From the NCBI GenBank assembly GCA_028673005.1, contig CM054115.1, positions 58,057,407 to 58,121,406 on the forward strand: a stretch of DNA of 64,000 nucleotides. The letters are read 5' to 3'. The notes under the pieces were generated by a model. That model saw only the letters and a list, made by a program, of their open reading frames with translations. It had not been told where the DNA came from and did no database searches. Numbering within the stretch: position 1 is the stretch's first letter; each line of letters opens with the position of its first letter. Of the stretch, positions 11,565 through 23,966 are shown in pieces. This DNA is from Tanypteryx hageni. Taxonomy: Eukaryota; Arthropoda; Insecta; Odonata; Petaluridae. The translations under genes were made by a program, and so were the position numbers.

Positions 11565-13302
11565 AATTATCTCTTCAGGCATGTGATTTCTGTCCTGATT
11601 TTTTTTTGGCGAACGCCATAACACGTCCGATCTTAGTGTCCTCGTATGAAAAAATACCCCCCTAAGAGACATATCAGAACGTTTTTCATCGCGTGGTTGA
11701 CCTTCTAAACAAGGACTGTCTTTCGGAACCTATGTTCCATCATCCTGTGTTTCAACTCGTTTTTCCGTGCAAAGCGGGAAGAGTAACATTGAGGGCAGTC
11801 AGCGGATGGTCAGCAAGGCCACCGTCCGATCCCTGACAAGATTGAAGGCCAGCGAAAACAGCAGGAAGCGCTTTAATCCGTGGCATGTGTGATTCTCTTT
11901 CTAATCGCGGATAATAGAGGCTTCCTTTATGTGCATTGATGTTTGGTTCACGGATGCAGCTTTATAATCGGTTGTCCCTCGATCTCTCTCTCGCTCGCTG
12001 TCTTTATCGCAGCCCTTCGACGATTTCGGTCCATTATAGTACAGCTAGAGTGCGAACTGAATGAGTTTAAGGCCAACACAATCTTGCTTGTTTTAAAGTT
12101 GAAATTTATAAGATTCTAAAAGTATTTTTCTCGTAACTTTCCCAAAAGTGCGGCGGGAACGTAACTAGCTTCCCAACTGTGCATGGTTCATAATTTTTAA
12201 ATCTTGGAATCGAGAGCTGATGAAAAATGATCATTCTCTGCCATTGCTGATCGAGGGGGTATAGCATCTTGACGGAATTTTGCTTTTGGGAATGAGATTT
12301 ATTAGATACGTAAATATGTCCATGCAGTATGCAAATGAAAATTATGAATTTTCTCCAGCAAGGTTAGAATCTGTGTTAGGTTTCCTACCACTCAAAATGG
12401 TAGTAGTCTTATTATTTATTTAATTTAAAATTAAGAACGGGTTAAGGAGATCTACATATTATTAAAATAGATACCCAGGGAATAAAAACGAGCTTTAAAA
12501 ATTGTTTGAATGTACAACTTATTGAGATAAACTGTATAATATCATAGCCGAGATTCCTAACTAACTTTTATTCGTTTAATTGCAGAACTTGCAATTCTCC
12601 ACAATTCTCAGAGGAGCTTTAAAATGAGGAAAGAGTTGTCAAAACATTTGATTTTACGATAGGTATCATAAACATTGTGTAGGTTTCTTCGTGTTTTTCG
12701 ATATAATAAATTCCGAAGGAAATAAAATTTGTCAAGGTCGTGACCTCTCAAATTTTGCACTTGAAAAATCTCGCGTCATCTACACATTTCTCGGTCTAAA
12801 GGGATTTAGGGTCACAAGCCTATGTCAAAGAGAACATCGGTAAAATGCGAGACATATGTTGAGCTGGAAAAAATCCTGATCGTTAGGATGTGCACTCACA
12901 TTCAACCCTACAAGTGTTGCGCAATGAGTTCGAATGGAATACGACACTCCACTATCAGTTGCAACTCTTCTCCATGCGTTTGATTTCAGTGCGAGACGAA
13001 GAAAAAAACAGCGCAACTTCCGCGACGTAACTCCAGTGTTTTATTTTTCCTCTCTCTCCCCTTCCATTTCGACACCCTCCCACACTTGGAGCCTCTGAAG
13101 AGGCGACACCGTCGTTGCATCCGAATTGCTTTCTTTAGTAATACCCGCGTTCGGTCTTTAGGGCGGCTTGCTTTCTCCCTTTCTTTTTTTTATCTCCCGG
13201 GTTCATCCCATCATCTACCTCAAACTCCTCTCTCTATCTCTCCTTTGCCATTCAACTCCTTCCCCCTTTCATCATCCTCCCCACTTCCTTTTCTTGCCTC
13301 CT
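11565..13302. other. Noncoding stretch, becoming pyrimidine-rich at its end
   Basis: No supported gene or element. The last 250 bp grow rich in C/T and lead into the minisatellite. Confidence 0.45.
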
Positions 13303-13843
13303 CACCCTCCGCCTCTTGCCTCCCCGCCTCCCCTCTTGCCACCCCACCTCCCCTCTTGCCACCCCGCCTCCCCTCTTGCCACCCCGCCTCCCCTCTTGCC
13401 ACCCCGCCTCCCCTCTTGCCACCCCGCCTCCCCTCTTTCCACCCCACCTCCCCTCTTGCCACCCCACCTCCCCTCTTGCCACCCCACCTCCCCTCTTGCC
13501 ACCCCACCTCCCCTCTTGCCACCCCACCTCCCCTCTTGCCACCCCACCTCCCCTCTTGCCACCCCGCCTCCCCTCTTGCCACCCCGCCTCCCCTCTTGCC
13601 ACCCCGCCTCCCCTCTTGCCCCCCCCACCTCCCCTCTTGCCCCCCCACCTCCCCTCTTGCCCCCCCCCCCCCACCTCCCCTCTTGCCCCCCCACCTCCCC
13701 TCTTGCCCCCCACCTCCCCTCTTGCCTCCCCACCTCCCCCTCTTGCCTCCCCACCTCCCCTTCTTGCCTCCCCACCTCCCCTTCTTGCCTCCCCACCTCC
13801 CCCTCTTGCCTCCCCACCTCCCCTCTTGCCTCTCCACCCTCCC
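13303..13843. repeat. 20-bp C/T-rich minisatellite, about 27 units
   Basis: The unit GCCTCCCCTCTTGCCACCCC repeats with an exact 20-bp period from about 13319 to 13620. It then becomes irregular (17 to 25 bp) with C runs up to about 13. A position alternating between G and A (accccGcc/accccAcc) defines blocks of unit variants. Nearly all purines are on the minus strand, so the array has extreme strand asymmetry. Long open frames on both strands here (153 to 264 codons of Pro/Ser/Leu or Gly/Arg) come from the repeat and are not genes. Confidence 0.95.
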
Positions 13844-14989
13844 CCCTTTTGGGTGGCAGTGGCTGCTTCCCGATGTATAAAGTCTGGCTTTTAAAGCGGA
13901 ATTAGAATAGATCACGTGACTCGAGACGTTTCGACATCGAATGGGAACTGCTTGACAGCGGATCCCTTGTGTCTCTATCTCTCTATCTTGACGTCCAACG
14001 TCGGTGGACGATTCATGGTCAATGAGGCGGCTGAATCTCGCAGAGATCGATTTGCATCGCGAGTGGTTTTCTGTACCAGTACGTGCTCTTTGTCGAAGTC
14101 ATTGCCGTGATACTCCGGGTGATATTTCACAATATTTTTTTAGGCATCTGAAAATTATTACCCGATTGCCGCGAGTCGCGCACCCACAACTCTTTATTTT
14201 AAATGACTAGAATATATTATTCTGTGAAAAGAATGTTGGAAACCCTAATTATAAATTACTCGAATAGATTATGCTCTTAAAAGAATACGGCCAGGCGATA
14301 ATTGATGGAATTTCTCCATAATAGTTGCAAAGAAACTACGTCGTAGTTTTCCACTTTATCGTCAAACGATTGAAGACCTAAGTTTGGCTAGAGATGCTCT
14401 GAAAAAGAAAACGAAACTTTGTTCGTTGTGGTTTTTGCAATATAACGAAGTGGAAAATAATAACTTCTTCGTAATTATGGTTCAATGAAAAGGTCGATAT
14501 TTTGTGGAACTCCATGATAGGGAAGGACACGTGTGGTAAATAAAACGTAGCGCGATATTATTTGTACATTTCACGTGATTCCACAGGCACCAGGTGACGA
14601 TGACGAAGTTGGCAGCTTAACAATATTTCTATTGAAATAAAGGTGAAGTTTAAACAATTTCATGTAATGCGTTTTATTTACCGCAGGAGTACTTCTTTCT
14701 AATTCATATTTTCCTGTATTTATCTCCCTGCCGTTTTTTACCCGGCAATTGGATATTTAAAACTTTTTCGACTACAAATAAGATTTGGCAGTGTGATTGG
14801 AACATTTTTCTGCAACGGGCTAAAGTTACCTTTTGAAAGAGATGCATATCTTTACAACCTAGTAAAACCGGGGACAAAGTTTTGATTTGCACTTTTATGG
14901 GGTCGCTATGCTAATCATTTGCTCGCCAATAAATTCAACGCGCAACCAGTTTTTGGCGTTTGCGCAAGGTTTTTTTTAAAGGCGCCGTT
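13844..14989. other. Noncoding stretch, nothing recognised
   Basis: No domain, tRNA or repeat that I can support. Confidence 0.45.
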
Positions 14990-15050
14990 AGCATCTAAAA
15001 CTTTCGAACCGGCGACCTCGCGGACGACGGGCGAACATTCCAACATCCCC
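14990..15050 (-). repeat. tRNA-like segment, possible SINE head
   Basis: On the minus strand, GTTGGAATGTTCGCCCG (A-box-like) precedes GAGGTCGCCGGTTCGAAAG (B-box-like) at tRNA-like spacing, much as in tRNA-derived SINEs. The acceptor ends do not pair, so this is not a working tRNA gene. No second copy of this type was seen in the window. Confidence 0.4.
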
Positions 15051-18000
15051 ACTCCTTTTATAGGGAAGGAGAGCGAAAGATACCCGTCCGTGACTCTCAA
15101 AACCTATTATTTCTAGTGATGAGTAAGGTTTCCTATGGGTAATGAAGAAGCAGATCACACGGGAAAATTTATTATAAGAATCTCGTCGTTGCCTGGTTAC
15201 TTGGGAAACATTCTCATTCTTGTGATACGTTCCAGGCACTAGAGAAAGGTAAATGCGATCGTCTTGCGATACGTCTTTTCCCGTCTTAGTATATACCGCA
15301 CGCACGTATTTGTCCATTCAAGAGTCGGTCGTAATACGTAGGATTGCGTAATTGAAGTTAATAATCTCAGGTGGATGGAACGCCCACCGGTTTGAATCTA
15401 TTAAAAAAACTTGGCCAATGACATAGCGTATTGATGATCATCGCTTGGCCCACATGGAGAAATATTTTAAACCCGATCTTTCAAAGGTAATTCTAAAGTT
15501 CGATGGTGATATTGACTGAGGAGTGGATTCGTGAGGAAATAGTTCTCCCGAATACGATTTTTGCTTGAGCTGCGAATTGTGAAATTTAATGGAATATTCA
15601 TAGCTTGAGTTTACTGGTCGAGGATGCAATTTTTTGAGGTTGTTCTTTCCCTTTGGTTTCTTGGGAGCGTTAATACTTTGAAATGGAATGGGCAGCCAAT
15701 CCATGACCCAGGGGCCTCTTCGAACGGATAAGATCTGGTCTGTGGGAGGAAGCTAGGAAAAATTGGCCATTCCTTTCCAGATGTTTTCCAAATCAAGGGA
15801 ACTTGCGTAGCAGGAAAACTTGCGGAAAAGATAACGCCATTAAACCTTGAAGAAGAAGACGTATTTTAACATAGGTCCGATTTCTGTAAAATTACCAACA
15901 CGTGTAGCTTCGAATAACGAATAATTCCGAAATTAAATGATCGAGTTCACTGTATGGTTGAATCTAATTGAAAATCCATATTACCCTTGTAGCCATTAAA
16001 ACAATACAAATAATTCCGACGCGCATGTTAGCTGTCAAGCATCAACGATGGGTGAGATACCGCTATTGCTACGATCTTGGTTGTCAGTTTTTATTTATAT
16101 ATTCCGAAATTTTAGAGCGCAATTATGAAGTAAATAACTAATTTCTGATAGCGTAGGGCTACAAAAGCTTATGTGTAAACTAACTTCTTTGCTAAGACGC
16201 GATCTTTAGAGATATTGCTTGGGATAATTCAGTCTATTTTTATCTATAGGGTCTTATTAAAAATTTATTTTATTGTATGGGAGCGACGTTGATTTCATCA
16301 TCGATTTTTGACAACTAGGTTTTCAGAGCTTATATAAACACGTAAGTTTGTAAAATGTGAAATTTCATTCAAATTTTATAATCGCAAAATTGATGTTCAA
16401 GTCTGGTTATAGGCACAAATTAAACACATATAAAATTGAAATATAATATTCAAAGTATACTCGTGGAATTCATAATTTGAGTCTCATCGACCTTGACTGC
16501 GATTCTTATGCGCAAATGACGCAGTCTTTCCCTAGTCCGAGTTACACACGCAAGTGTCATTAACAAGGGAATGAAAGCGTGAGATTTGTTTTACGAAGCT
16601 GAATCAGCGATCGTGTATTTATGGAGAGATAAAATTTTTAGGAATTGGGCTAATATGCGTTCATAATCAGTTCGATGCAAATTTAAGGGTTTTGTCTTTG
16701 AGAGAGCCTATTTTGAAAAATTTCCAGAGAAAAATAAAACTATGATAACGTTTTCAGTGTTCATAATCCTTAGTGAATTATCAAGTGACCATCGGTCAAA
16801 ATTCTCGTATAAATTTTAAATGATATTTTATCGACACAATTTTTTATTATCAAGTCAAATATTTCAAATGGAGGGTCAAATGAAAAGATGTCACAAGTTA
16901 TTGTCAGTGACCTGCAAGTTGAAATATTTTTTTTTATTATTGCTTCTAAAATTCTTGGCATGTCCATACCGCGAGAATTCCAAAAGTAATCAGCGATAAT
17001 CCTCTCATGGCAATATTTTAGATTGCTCTTCACTTTGCTCCTATCCTAGATGTCCGATAAGTTGTTAACTTTACTTCACATTTTTTTTACCTCCCAACTC
17101 TTTGAAATTTTATTTATGAACCAAGGTTCATTGAATCAAATCTCAACGGTCACTTGAATGCGAAGTCATAGGAAGGGTGAAAACAATCGTATTTAGTAGG
17201 TACTATAGTAGGCAAGTTAACACAAAAGGTATTAATAAATTTACAATGTTAGGGCAAAAGAGCTAACATCTCCATCAGTTTCCCGATAATGGTTATGTCC
17301 GAAAGAATATCACCGGCGGAAGAATGGAATCTGGCCATTTTCTCGCCTGCGGGGGCGAGCAATGGAATTCCTGACGACATTGCGCTCGCAAGCCATTTCT
17401 CATGGGCTTGCGAGTAATATGCGTGGCGTGGATGCGAGAGGACGCGTGTGTCTTCTCGTGTGGGTCACACGTCATTCTCCTCCTCCCAGACCCGCCGCTT
17501 GACTAATGATCTCTTTCGTTTCCCGTCTCCGTCCCGTCTCACTTTACGTGCCCCAAGTTCATTCTAGTATATATCGATGGAGTTTTAACGGTAACATGCG
17601 AGTTGTTGAGTGAGAGGAGAGGAAGATATGGAAGGAAAGAGAGGCTAGTGATGCCGAGGCCCCAATGACCGAGATGCTCCAAGGAGAACGCCATCATGGC
17701 GGAAGCGAAAAAAAGTTGCCTGTGGAATCGCGTCCTCAAGTTTTATCTTAAAAAAAAGAGTTATAACCAATGCCATTTGCGATAGCAGCGTCTTTTTTTC
17801 GGGGTTTAAAGGTCGAAAAAATATTCCGCAGTTTTTTTGTTAAAATTTCACGTCGGCTTATTTTCAAAATAATTCCCGATCTTTGGGCATTTATGCATCG
17901 TCACGAAGATGCGATGTAAGACGAAGAAATTTCATCGCCGGACCCGGATGCCTCGCTAAATCTCGCTATTGAGGTCGCACAGAGCTCCTTTCTCGTGGGA

Positions 18001-18302
18001 ATGCCGATCTTAAAATTGCCTCCCCCGCCGACTTCCACGTGTTACGAAATCTTTCGAGAAGGGAGAGATGGAGGTCTATTAAAACGTTCCAAAAAAAAGA
18101 CAATAGAACTGCGGTTAAAAGAGTGAGTGCGCCCACATTGCCCCTCTTCGCCATTCTAAGCGGTATGTTTTCTGTCAGTTCTCTTCTATTACGCGCATTT
18201 ACAGTTTATCGTAGATTTATGTATAATTCCTCCAATTCTTGATGGTTGAGATGACGTTTTTAGTCACAAAACGGTCGGAAAAACCAAATGAGCATTTTGT
18301 CT
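15051..18302. other. Noncoding stretch, nothing recognised
   Basis: AT-rich with scattered short ORFs (60 to 109 codons), none with a recognisable domain. Positions 17320-17560 are richer in GC and CpG without a supported exon or promoter. Confidence 0.4.
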
Positions 18303-18390
18303 ATGAAGCAGTCGTCTTCAGTGGCGATCCACCGATCTCTGTATTTTAAGAATCATCGATCGGCGGATCGACGCTAAGGACGGCTGTTAT
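18303..18390. repeat. Hairpin made of two inverted copies of a shared core
   Basis: Left arm GCAGTCGTCTTCAGTGGCGA then TCCACCGATC. The right arm is its inverted counterpart, ending GACGCTAAGGACGGCTGT. The core (AGCCGTC.TCA..GGCGAT) also occurs at about 45828, 53753 and 59325, pointing to a dispersed family. Confidence 0.6.
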
Positions 18391-21300
18391 ATAGCCGAAA
18401 TACATAAATGCTTCTTTCCCGCTTTTTTTTAATGCATTGGACCTATTTTCATCATCAGTTGAATTCCACCGCAAGCTTTGCTAGACTAACTATTTTTGGA
18501 GTTTTAAAGATGAAACTAAATCCAATCTCTCGGACTTTCTAACCATCCAAGAAATTCAACCCAGGGAAAGTTTTTTACTAAAATAATTAACTAAAATTCG
18601 TTTCAATAGACACTTATTTTTTTTAAGGAAAACCCGTTCGATATATTTTAAACTAGCGTAAGACAGGTTTTTAAAATTTCGGTGAAATCTTAAGAGTCAT
18701 TGAAGTCCGTTTGCTAGAACTTATAACTATACATTTTCATCACGCTAATCGTGTTTAATTCCAATAAGTTCATGTGCTATAAATTATAATTATGTCAACT
18801 AGAGTTAATATAATGGGCTCAAGACTTTCCAAGGCTAAAGAAGCCTTATACAGTGAATCGTTGCATAGGAGAAACTAATCCTTTACTTGCAATCCATTCT
18901 CTTTGATGCGCTTTTGACCCTTGGAGGGAAAGTCTTCCGCGTTCTGGCTTTCCAATGTCATAACTACGGCCATAGTGATCTCCCGATCCTTTCCAAAACA
19001 ATTCTCCGATTCATTGTGAAAATTATCTTTGATGGCATGATTTGTTTTTTCGATTTTTTCCATAAGCTGCCAGTCGACAAAAATCATTTTTTTAATATTG
19101 AGAAAGTCGTAGTGGTAAGTTTTTTCCAGTCAATTACACATGAAATTTCTCGCATGTACCTTTCTGAATTCAAAATTTTGTGGTGTTTCTTTCCCGTGTT
19201 TTGTAACAGTGTTTATGATCAGGCATGCTGACGCATGAATGTTTTTTTTTATTATTTTCTACAATTGTACGAATCATTCGTCTCTGAACTTATAAGAATC
19301 TCGAAGCAGCAAAATAATTATGAAATTCAAATGCGTGACCTTTTTTTGAATCGGTTAAATTATTTTCCGTTTCAAGTTCTCGAAAATTTGATGTTATAAA
19401 TGAAATAATTTGCGAAATTGCTGTAAAAAGCTTAACCCCATTAAATGAAAGCGTGTTGATAGATTAAAAGTGCATTTATTAACGCAGCACGGGAAGGTTA
19501 CGATGATATTTCGAATATAAGATCCAACTGGTCAGCTATCCCTTCCAATAAAAAATCGAAAATCGACCACAAGAAGAAACATTTGGCACGTTTCACCACG
19601 ACAAGAGTTTTCTCGGAGTTAACTCCAGGTGCTGAAACCGGTAACGAAGCTACGAGTAGGATGAAGGAAGATATTAGCTACTAGACTCCCCGAGTGTGAG
19701 AGAACGCACCAAACCGTGCAATAAAGAATCCCAGCTTCTACTTTTTGCTCGCTTTCCTGTTTAAATTACTTTTCTCAGGTCATGCAATCCTTAGCCGGTG
19801 GGCTCCCTTTCTAGAGACCTCATCCGTCGTATCATCACCGCAGAAGTGGACATTGCGTGTGTGTGAGGTGGAGTTGAACGGGGAGGATGGAGGGGAAGTA
19901 GGTGGAAGGGGAGGAGGGGGAGGAGAGGTTGAAAGAGAGAGAGAGGAGAGGGGAAGAAGGAAACTTGACTGAGCAACCCGAGACCTACCTCAACGCATGA
20001 GGATGAGGTGGATATAGCGCCATCTACCTCGTTCATCTCTACCTCTCTCTCTTTCTCTTCGACTTCCACTGAGGAAATTCGAACGTTTTTCCGTTATGTT
20101 TGTCCTTAATTCGTCGCTCTTGATGTCAGGAAAGAAACATAAGGGATGTGTTCCCAAGGGCCGTGGCTTTTATCTCCGTTCGAAGTCTTTAGCGTCCGGT
20201 TTCTTGAAGGCTTTTTTGGTATCGCGTTCGTTGTTGTTAGCCTGTGAGATTCTGCAATCATGGCCGTCAATAAAGATAGGAATATGTTTCTTGCAAGCAA
20301 TACGATAAACATTTTAGAACGTTGATGAGCTGTCTGTGATTATAATTCTACGTTCCTGTAAACTTTGGAGTTGATTTTTCGAAATCATTTTTAATAAGCA
20401 CAGCGCGATCTAGGTGACTTCAATTTTTAACGGTAGGTGTCCACTGGATCTCCTCCAACATATCCCAAAGAAATTGTTTCTTACCTTTCTTTATTAAAAG
20501 TGTGTATGTATGTGTTTGGAGGGGGGAACAAAAAATCAGGATGCATAGGTTATCACTTATTTTAACATTATGTCCAAACTGCAAAAAAAATAAATTCAAC
20601 AACTGATCGATGCGAGCGGCCTTCTTTTTCATGCATAAAAACTTATCAAACCCTTTCGTCCTTAGTCAATTTCCGTTCCATTCCACCGTTCACTTGAAAT
20701 AATTAAAAATATTATTAGATGAGTAATTAAAATATTTAATTAGCTAATAAATAGTAGCAGTAATTAAGGAGATAAAGAATGAAAGTATAAAATAATAATT
20801 AAGACTTTAATGCCTATTTGTTAAAATGAGTGTCATCCCTGTGTGACCTGACCTCTGGGTCATCACATATATGTCTCTGATTCGTTAGACACATTTAGAA
20901 TACCTTCTCCGTACTTTGCAGTGGTCAACATTGAGGCAATGGCCCTGCATCTCTTTGTCCTAAGGTCTCACAATCAGTCTTACCTGTTCCGACTCGAACC
21001 TGTTTTTCTTCCCACTGTGCAGCATAACCTCTCGCTTCTTTATTTTAAATTCGTAATTCGCGAGATTAATTCAGACGAACAAAGAAATTGTTTTAGCAAG
21101 ATTTTTATCGGAATGATCGGGGAACCATCTGCTACAGAAAGAATTTCGCAGTTAAACCTGTATTTTTAGCACGGCATGTATAATAAATGGTTTCCTTCAT
21201 TCCTTTGTGGGTGGGCATTATTTTTAAGTTTTAAAACGCGGTTGTTTTCATGTTGCGATGGAAACTTAAAATGCTTTTAGGACTCTAAAATGTTGTAGAA

Positions 21301-21430
21301 ATAGACGGTTTGTTGACAAACGTATTAGGTATATTATCTGTGGTCACGTCATCACGGTGGGCACTGTATTGAACTAGTGAAATGGAAGTTATATTTGTAT
21401 GCGTACCTTAGCTTAATTATTCTTCAACCT
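18391..21430. other. Noncoding stretch with a purine-rich tract
   Basis: Positions 19860-19970 are G/A-rich (GGAGG/GAGAGA units). Elsewhere there are only short ORFs without domains. Confidence 0.4.
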
Positions 21431-21500
21431 TTAAAAGGATGCGTGGTGCAGGTTGTCAACCTCCTGACCTCGAGGTTCCGATCCTGCCGCGACCGTGAGC
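21431..21500 (+). repeat. tRNA-like segment, possible SINE head
   Basis: GCGTGGTGCAGGTTGTCAACC (A-box-like) followed by GACCTCGAGGTTCCGATCC (B-box-like) at tRNA-like spacing. The stems are imperfect, so it is a SINE-like relic at best. About 100 bp of unrelated sequence and a short A-run follow. Confidence 0.4.
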
Positions 21501-22583
21501 CACTCGGAGGAATCTTTCGTTTACTCCCACCGAAACAATTGTGTCTGTTTGCGTGCGAGCATGTGTCGAATTTTGTCGCTCAGTGCTCGCAATGTTTTTT
21601 TCATTAAAAGTATCTAAATTGGGGAGCATAACGTGGGGGTGACTTTCCTTAATGGTTTAGTTTAGTACGAGGATTGAAATTGAGAATGAGCTAATAGATC
21701 TCTACTCCCTGTGATAAAATAGCGCTTTTAGATTTTTGATCTGTGATTATTTATTAACGAAGTGCGTAAAGTTTACCAAAGTGATATTTTCCGTCAACTT
21801 GAATCGATTATTATTATTTTATCTTAATTTAATAAGTATTATAATCATACAGTTTCTCCCACCTTGTGGTGTTTGCACAACTTCTGAAAGACTAGCGAAT
21901 AAAAGGAGAATACGCGTCATCATGCGTGATATTGATACCCAAAACAAGAATGGAGAGGTGGAGTCGACAGTAAATTACGCCACTCACGTTTTTTTCACTT
22001 GTTGTTAACATTACAAAAGGAAAACAAGAATACTCAATATTTCATTGTTATTTGGAAATACGAAGCTTATCCGATTAAATGCGGTACTCTTGTCTTTAAA
22101 TGCGCATCAAATTTAAATGCCGATATTCTTTTGTTCTCCAGAGATTCGCTTTGCCCTGATTAGGCATCTAAAATTTAATCTCCTAATTAAACCATTATTT
22201 AAATGATTTGGTTTAGAAGAAAAGATTTGAATTTTACTTCCTGTGCGTCTTAAGTGAAGTGCTCTAGGTAAGCCGGCTTCGTAAAAAGATTCGCGAAAGG
22301 GCGGGTAACGCCTGCGCAAAAATTACGTATGAATGACCGCGCGAGTAAGGGAAAAGGAGAAGTATTAGCCATGGCGGTCATCAACGCAGCAGTCGGTCAG
22401 TGCGAGAGGGAGAGAGAGGCGCGTTGCACAATACGCAGCACGCGAAAGGAATGGGAGAGAAGGGATAGATAAAGGGCGATTCCGCCAATACGCTCGAAGT
22501 CGAGCTGAAAAGTCTAGATTTCACCTACAAAATCCCACCTCTTGCTTTCCCCTAGGGAAGACAAAGTTGAATGTACATACATC
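21501..22583. other. Noncoding stretch; CpG-rich patch at its end
   Basis: Positions 22310-22520 are richer in GC and contain GAGAGGGAGAGAGAG. A 33-codon frame starting at gccATGGcgg (about 22370) has good start context but no known similarity. It could be promoter-proximal host DNA, which I cannot show. Confidence 0.35.
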
Positions 22584-22591
22584 TTCTAGTA

Positions 22592-22855
22592 CGGTGGTTC
22601 TCAAACTTTCAATTGTCGCGGCCCCCTTGAATGTCATGCGGCCCTCTTTTAATTGTAAATAGTAAAAATAAGAAACTTTATTGCATATTTCTTTATTTTA
22701 TGTAACTATTAATAACTTTTATCACATCGTATTTCCTAAAATTCTCTTATAAAATGTTATTATTCGCGAAAACTTGATTTTTGGACATTTCACCTTGCAT
22801 CCGAAATAATTTTGCGGCCCCCGTGGGGCCGCGACCCACAGTTTGAGAAACACGG
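22592..22855. mobile_element. hAT-type MITE, 264 bp, exact 8-bp target duplication
   Basis: The left end CGGTGGTTCTCAAAC leads to GTCGCGGCCCCC. The right end read inward is CCGTGTTTCTCAAAC, then GTCGCGGCCCCAC. TTCTAGTA flanks both sides exactly (22584-22591 and 22856-22863). The inside is AT-rich and noncoding. Confidence 0.9.
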
Positions 22856-22863
22856 TTCTAGTA

Positions 22864-23328
22864 TATGCTCGTGGATCCGTGTTTATGCCCCATTTGTGAA
22901 AATTGTCCAGTTCATAATCTGGCTATTGCATGAAGTAACCATCTCTTTTGTCCACTTGGTTGCAATTGCAAGGAATTTTGCCAATTCACTCGTAATCTCA
23001 TGATATTTGATTAGAACAGACCTACTGACCGCGAGAACATTTTATGCTGCTCTCGAAGCTTTGGCGAAGATACGGTCTATATCTTACGCAGATAATTTTA
23101 ATATTTCAGTTAAAATTCTGTCCATTCAACCTTCCTCAGTCAAGTTTTAACACCGAGAAATTGTTTAGAGTATTATAGTTTTTAAAATTAATCGTAATCT
23201 CTTAAGTGAGTTCCGATACAGACTCTCAACCGGCCCGCCGATGCACTCGCGATTTCTAATACTGCCCGCAAGAGCAGCTACGTATATGAATGCGTAAAAT
23301 GGTTGCACATCCCTGGGTTAGAATAACA
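22864..23328. other. Noncoding stretch, nothing recognised
   Basis: AT-rich, no supported feature. Confidence 0.45.
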
Positions 23329-23341
23329 GCATAGAATATAC

Positions 23342-23613
23342 CGTCCCACTCCCATCCAACCTCAATAGACGTCGATTTTTTCTGTTGGTATAATTGATCA
23401 GGTCACGGAACGGGCCAAATGAATCCACAGTTCGTGATTTGTACAATAGCGATAACAATTTTTATTTTATTTTTTATTTTAGCTCATAAACAGCCGTTAA
23501 CGGCCTTTTACAATGAGCGTAATAACGTTAACAAAGACGAACACATAAAAACCATTCCCTCGGCGGAATTCGAACCCCCCAGACACGCTAACCACCCCTC
23601 TACCAAGGCCGGC
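23342..23613 (-). mobile_element. tRNA-derived SINE, copy A, about 272 bp
   Basis: Read on the minus strand it starts GCCGGCCTTGGTAGAGG (A-box region) with a B-box-like GGGGTTCGAATTCC. A unique body follows (TTATGTGTTCGTC, CTCATTGTAAAAGGCC, TTTATGAGC). The direct repeat ATAGAATATAC lies on both sides (23331-23341 and 23614-23624), with GC before it on both sides, as expected for target-primed insertion. A second copy at 47050-47247 shares head and body. Copy A lacks about 20 bp between the A and B boxes, in the anticodon-arm region. Confidence 0.8.
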
Positions 23614-23697
23614 ATAGAATATACAAATGAATGTTATCATAGAATGCTAATCAGTGGAAGAAGAATACTAACGTAAAACAATTTTTTCATTAATAAA

Positions 23698-23958
23698 TAG
23701 TGGTGTATGCAGAAATTTAGTTGGGAGGGGGAGGAAATACTTCAGCACATTATTATCTGAGCACTTGTGTATTGATTTATATGCAAGAAATTTCGTGTAA
23801 TGATAGAAGCTAATGAATACAGGTACTGATTCTAATTTGGACACATTCGATCCACCGTATTTCCATCTGACGCCCGCATACTCGATGCCTTTGTTAAGGT
23901 TATCTCCGATCTTGGGAATGGAAAATGCTCTGTTGCCACCCTCTTCACTGCGCCACTG
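23698..23958. mobile_element. hAT-type MITE, 261 bp
   Basis: The left end is TAGTGGTGTATGCAG. The right end read inward is CAGTGGCGCAGTGAAG. Octamers TTAATAAA (23690-23697) and TTAATAGA (23959-23966) flank it, 7 of 8 identical. Noncoding. Confidence 0.75.
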
Positions 23959-23966
23959 TTAATAGA

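Noticed and set aside
13086..13915. Long open frames of 153-264 codons on both strands
   Set aside because: They fall within the 20-bp minisatellite and its C/T-rich edge. Proline/serine or glycine/arginine repeats on opposite strands are expected from the repeat and do not indicate genes.
22370..22471. 33-codon frame with gccATGGcgg start as a first exon
   Set aside because: Good start context, but too short and without similarity, and no splice donor could be supported.
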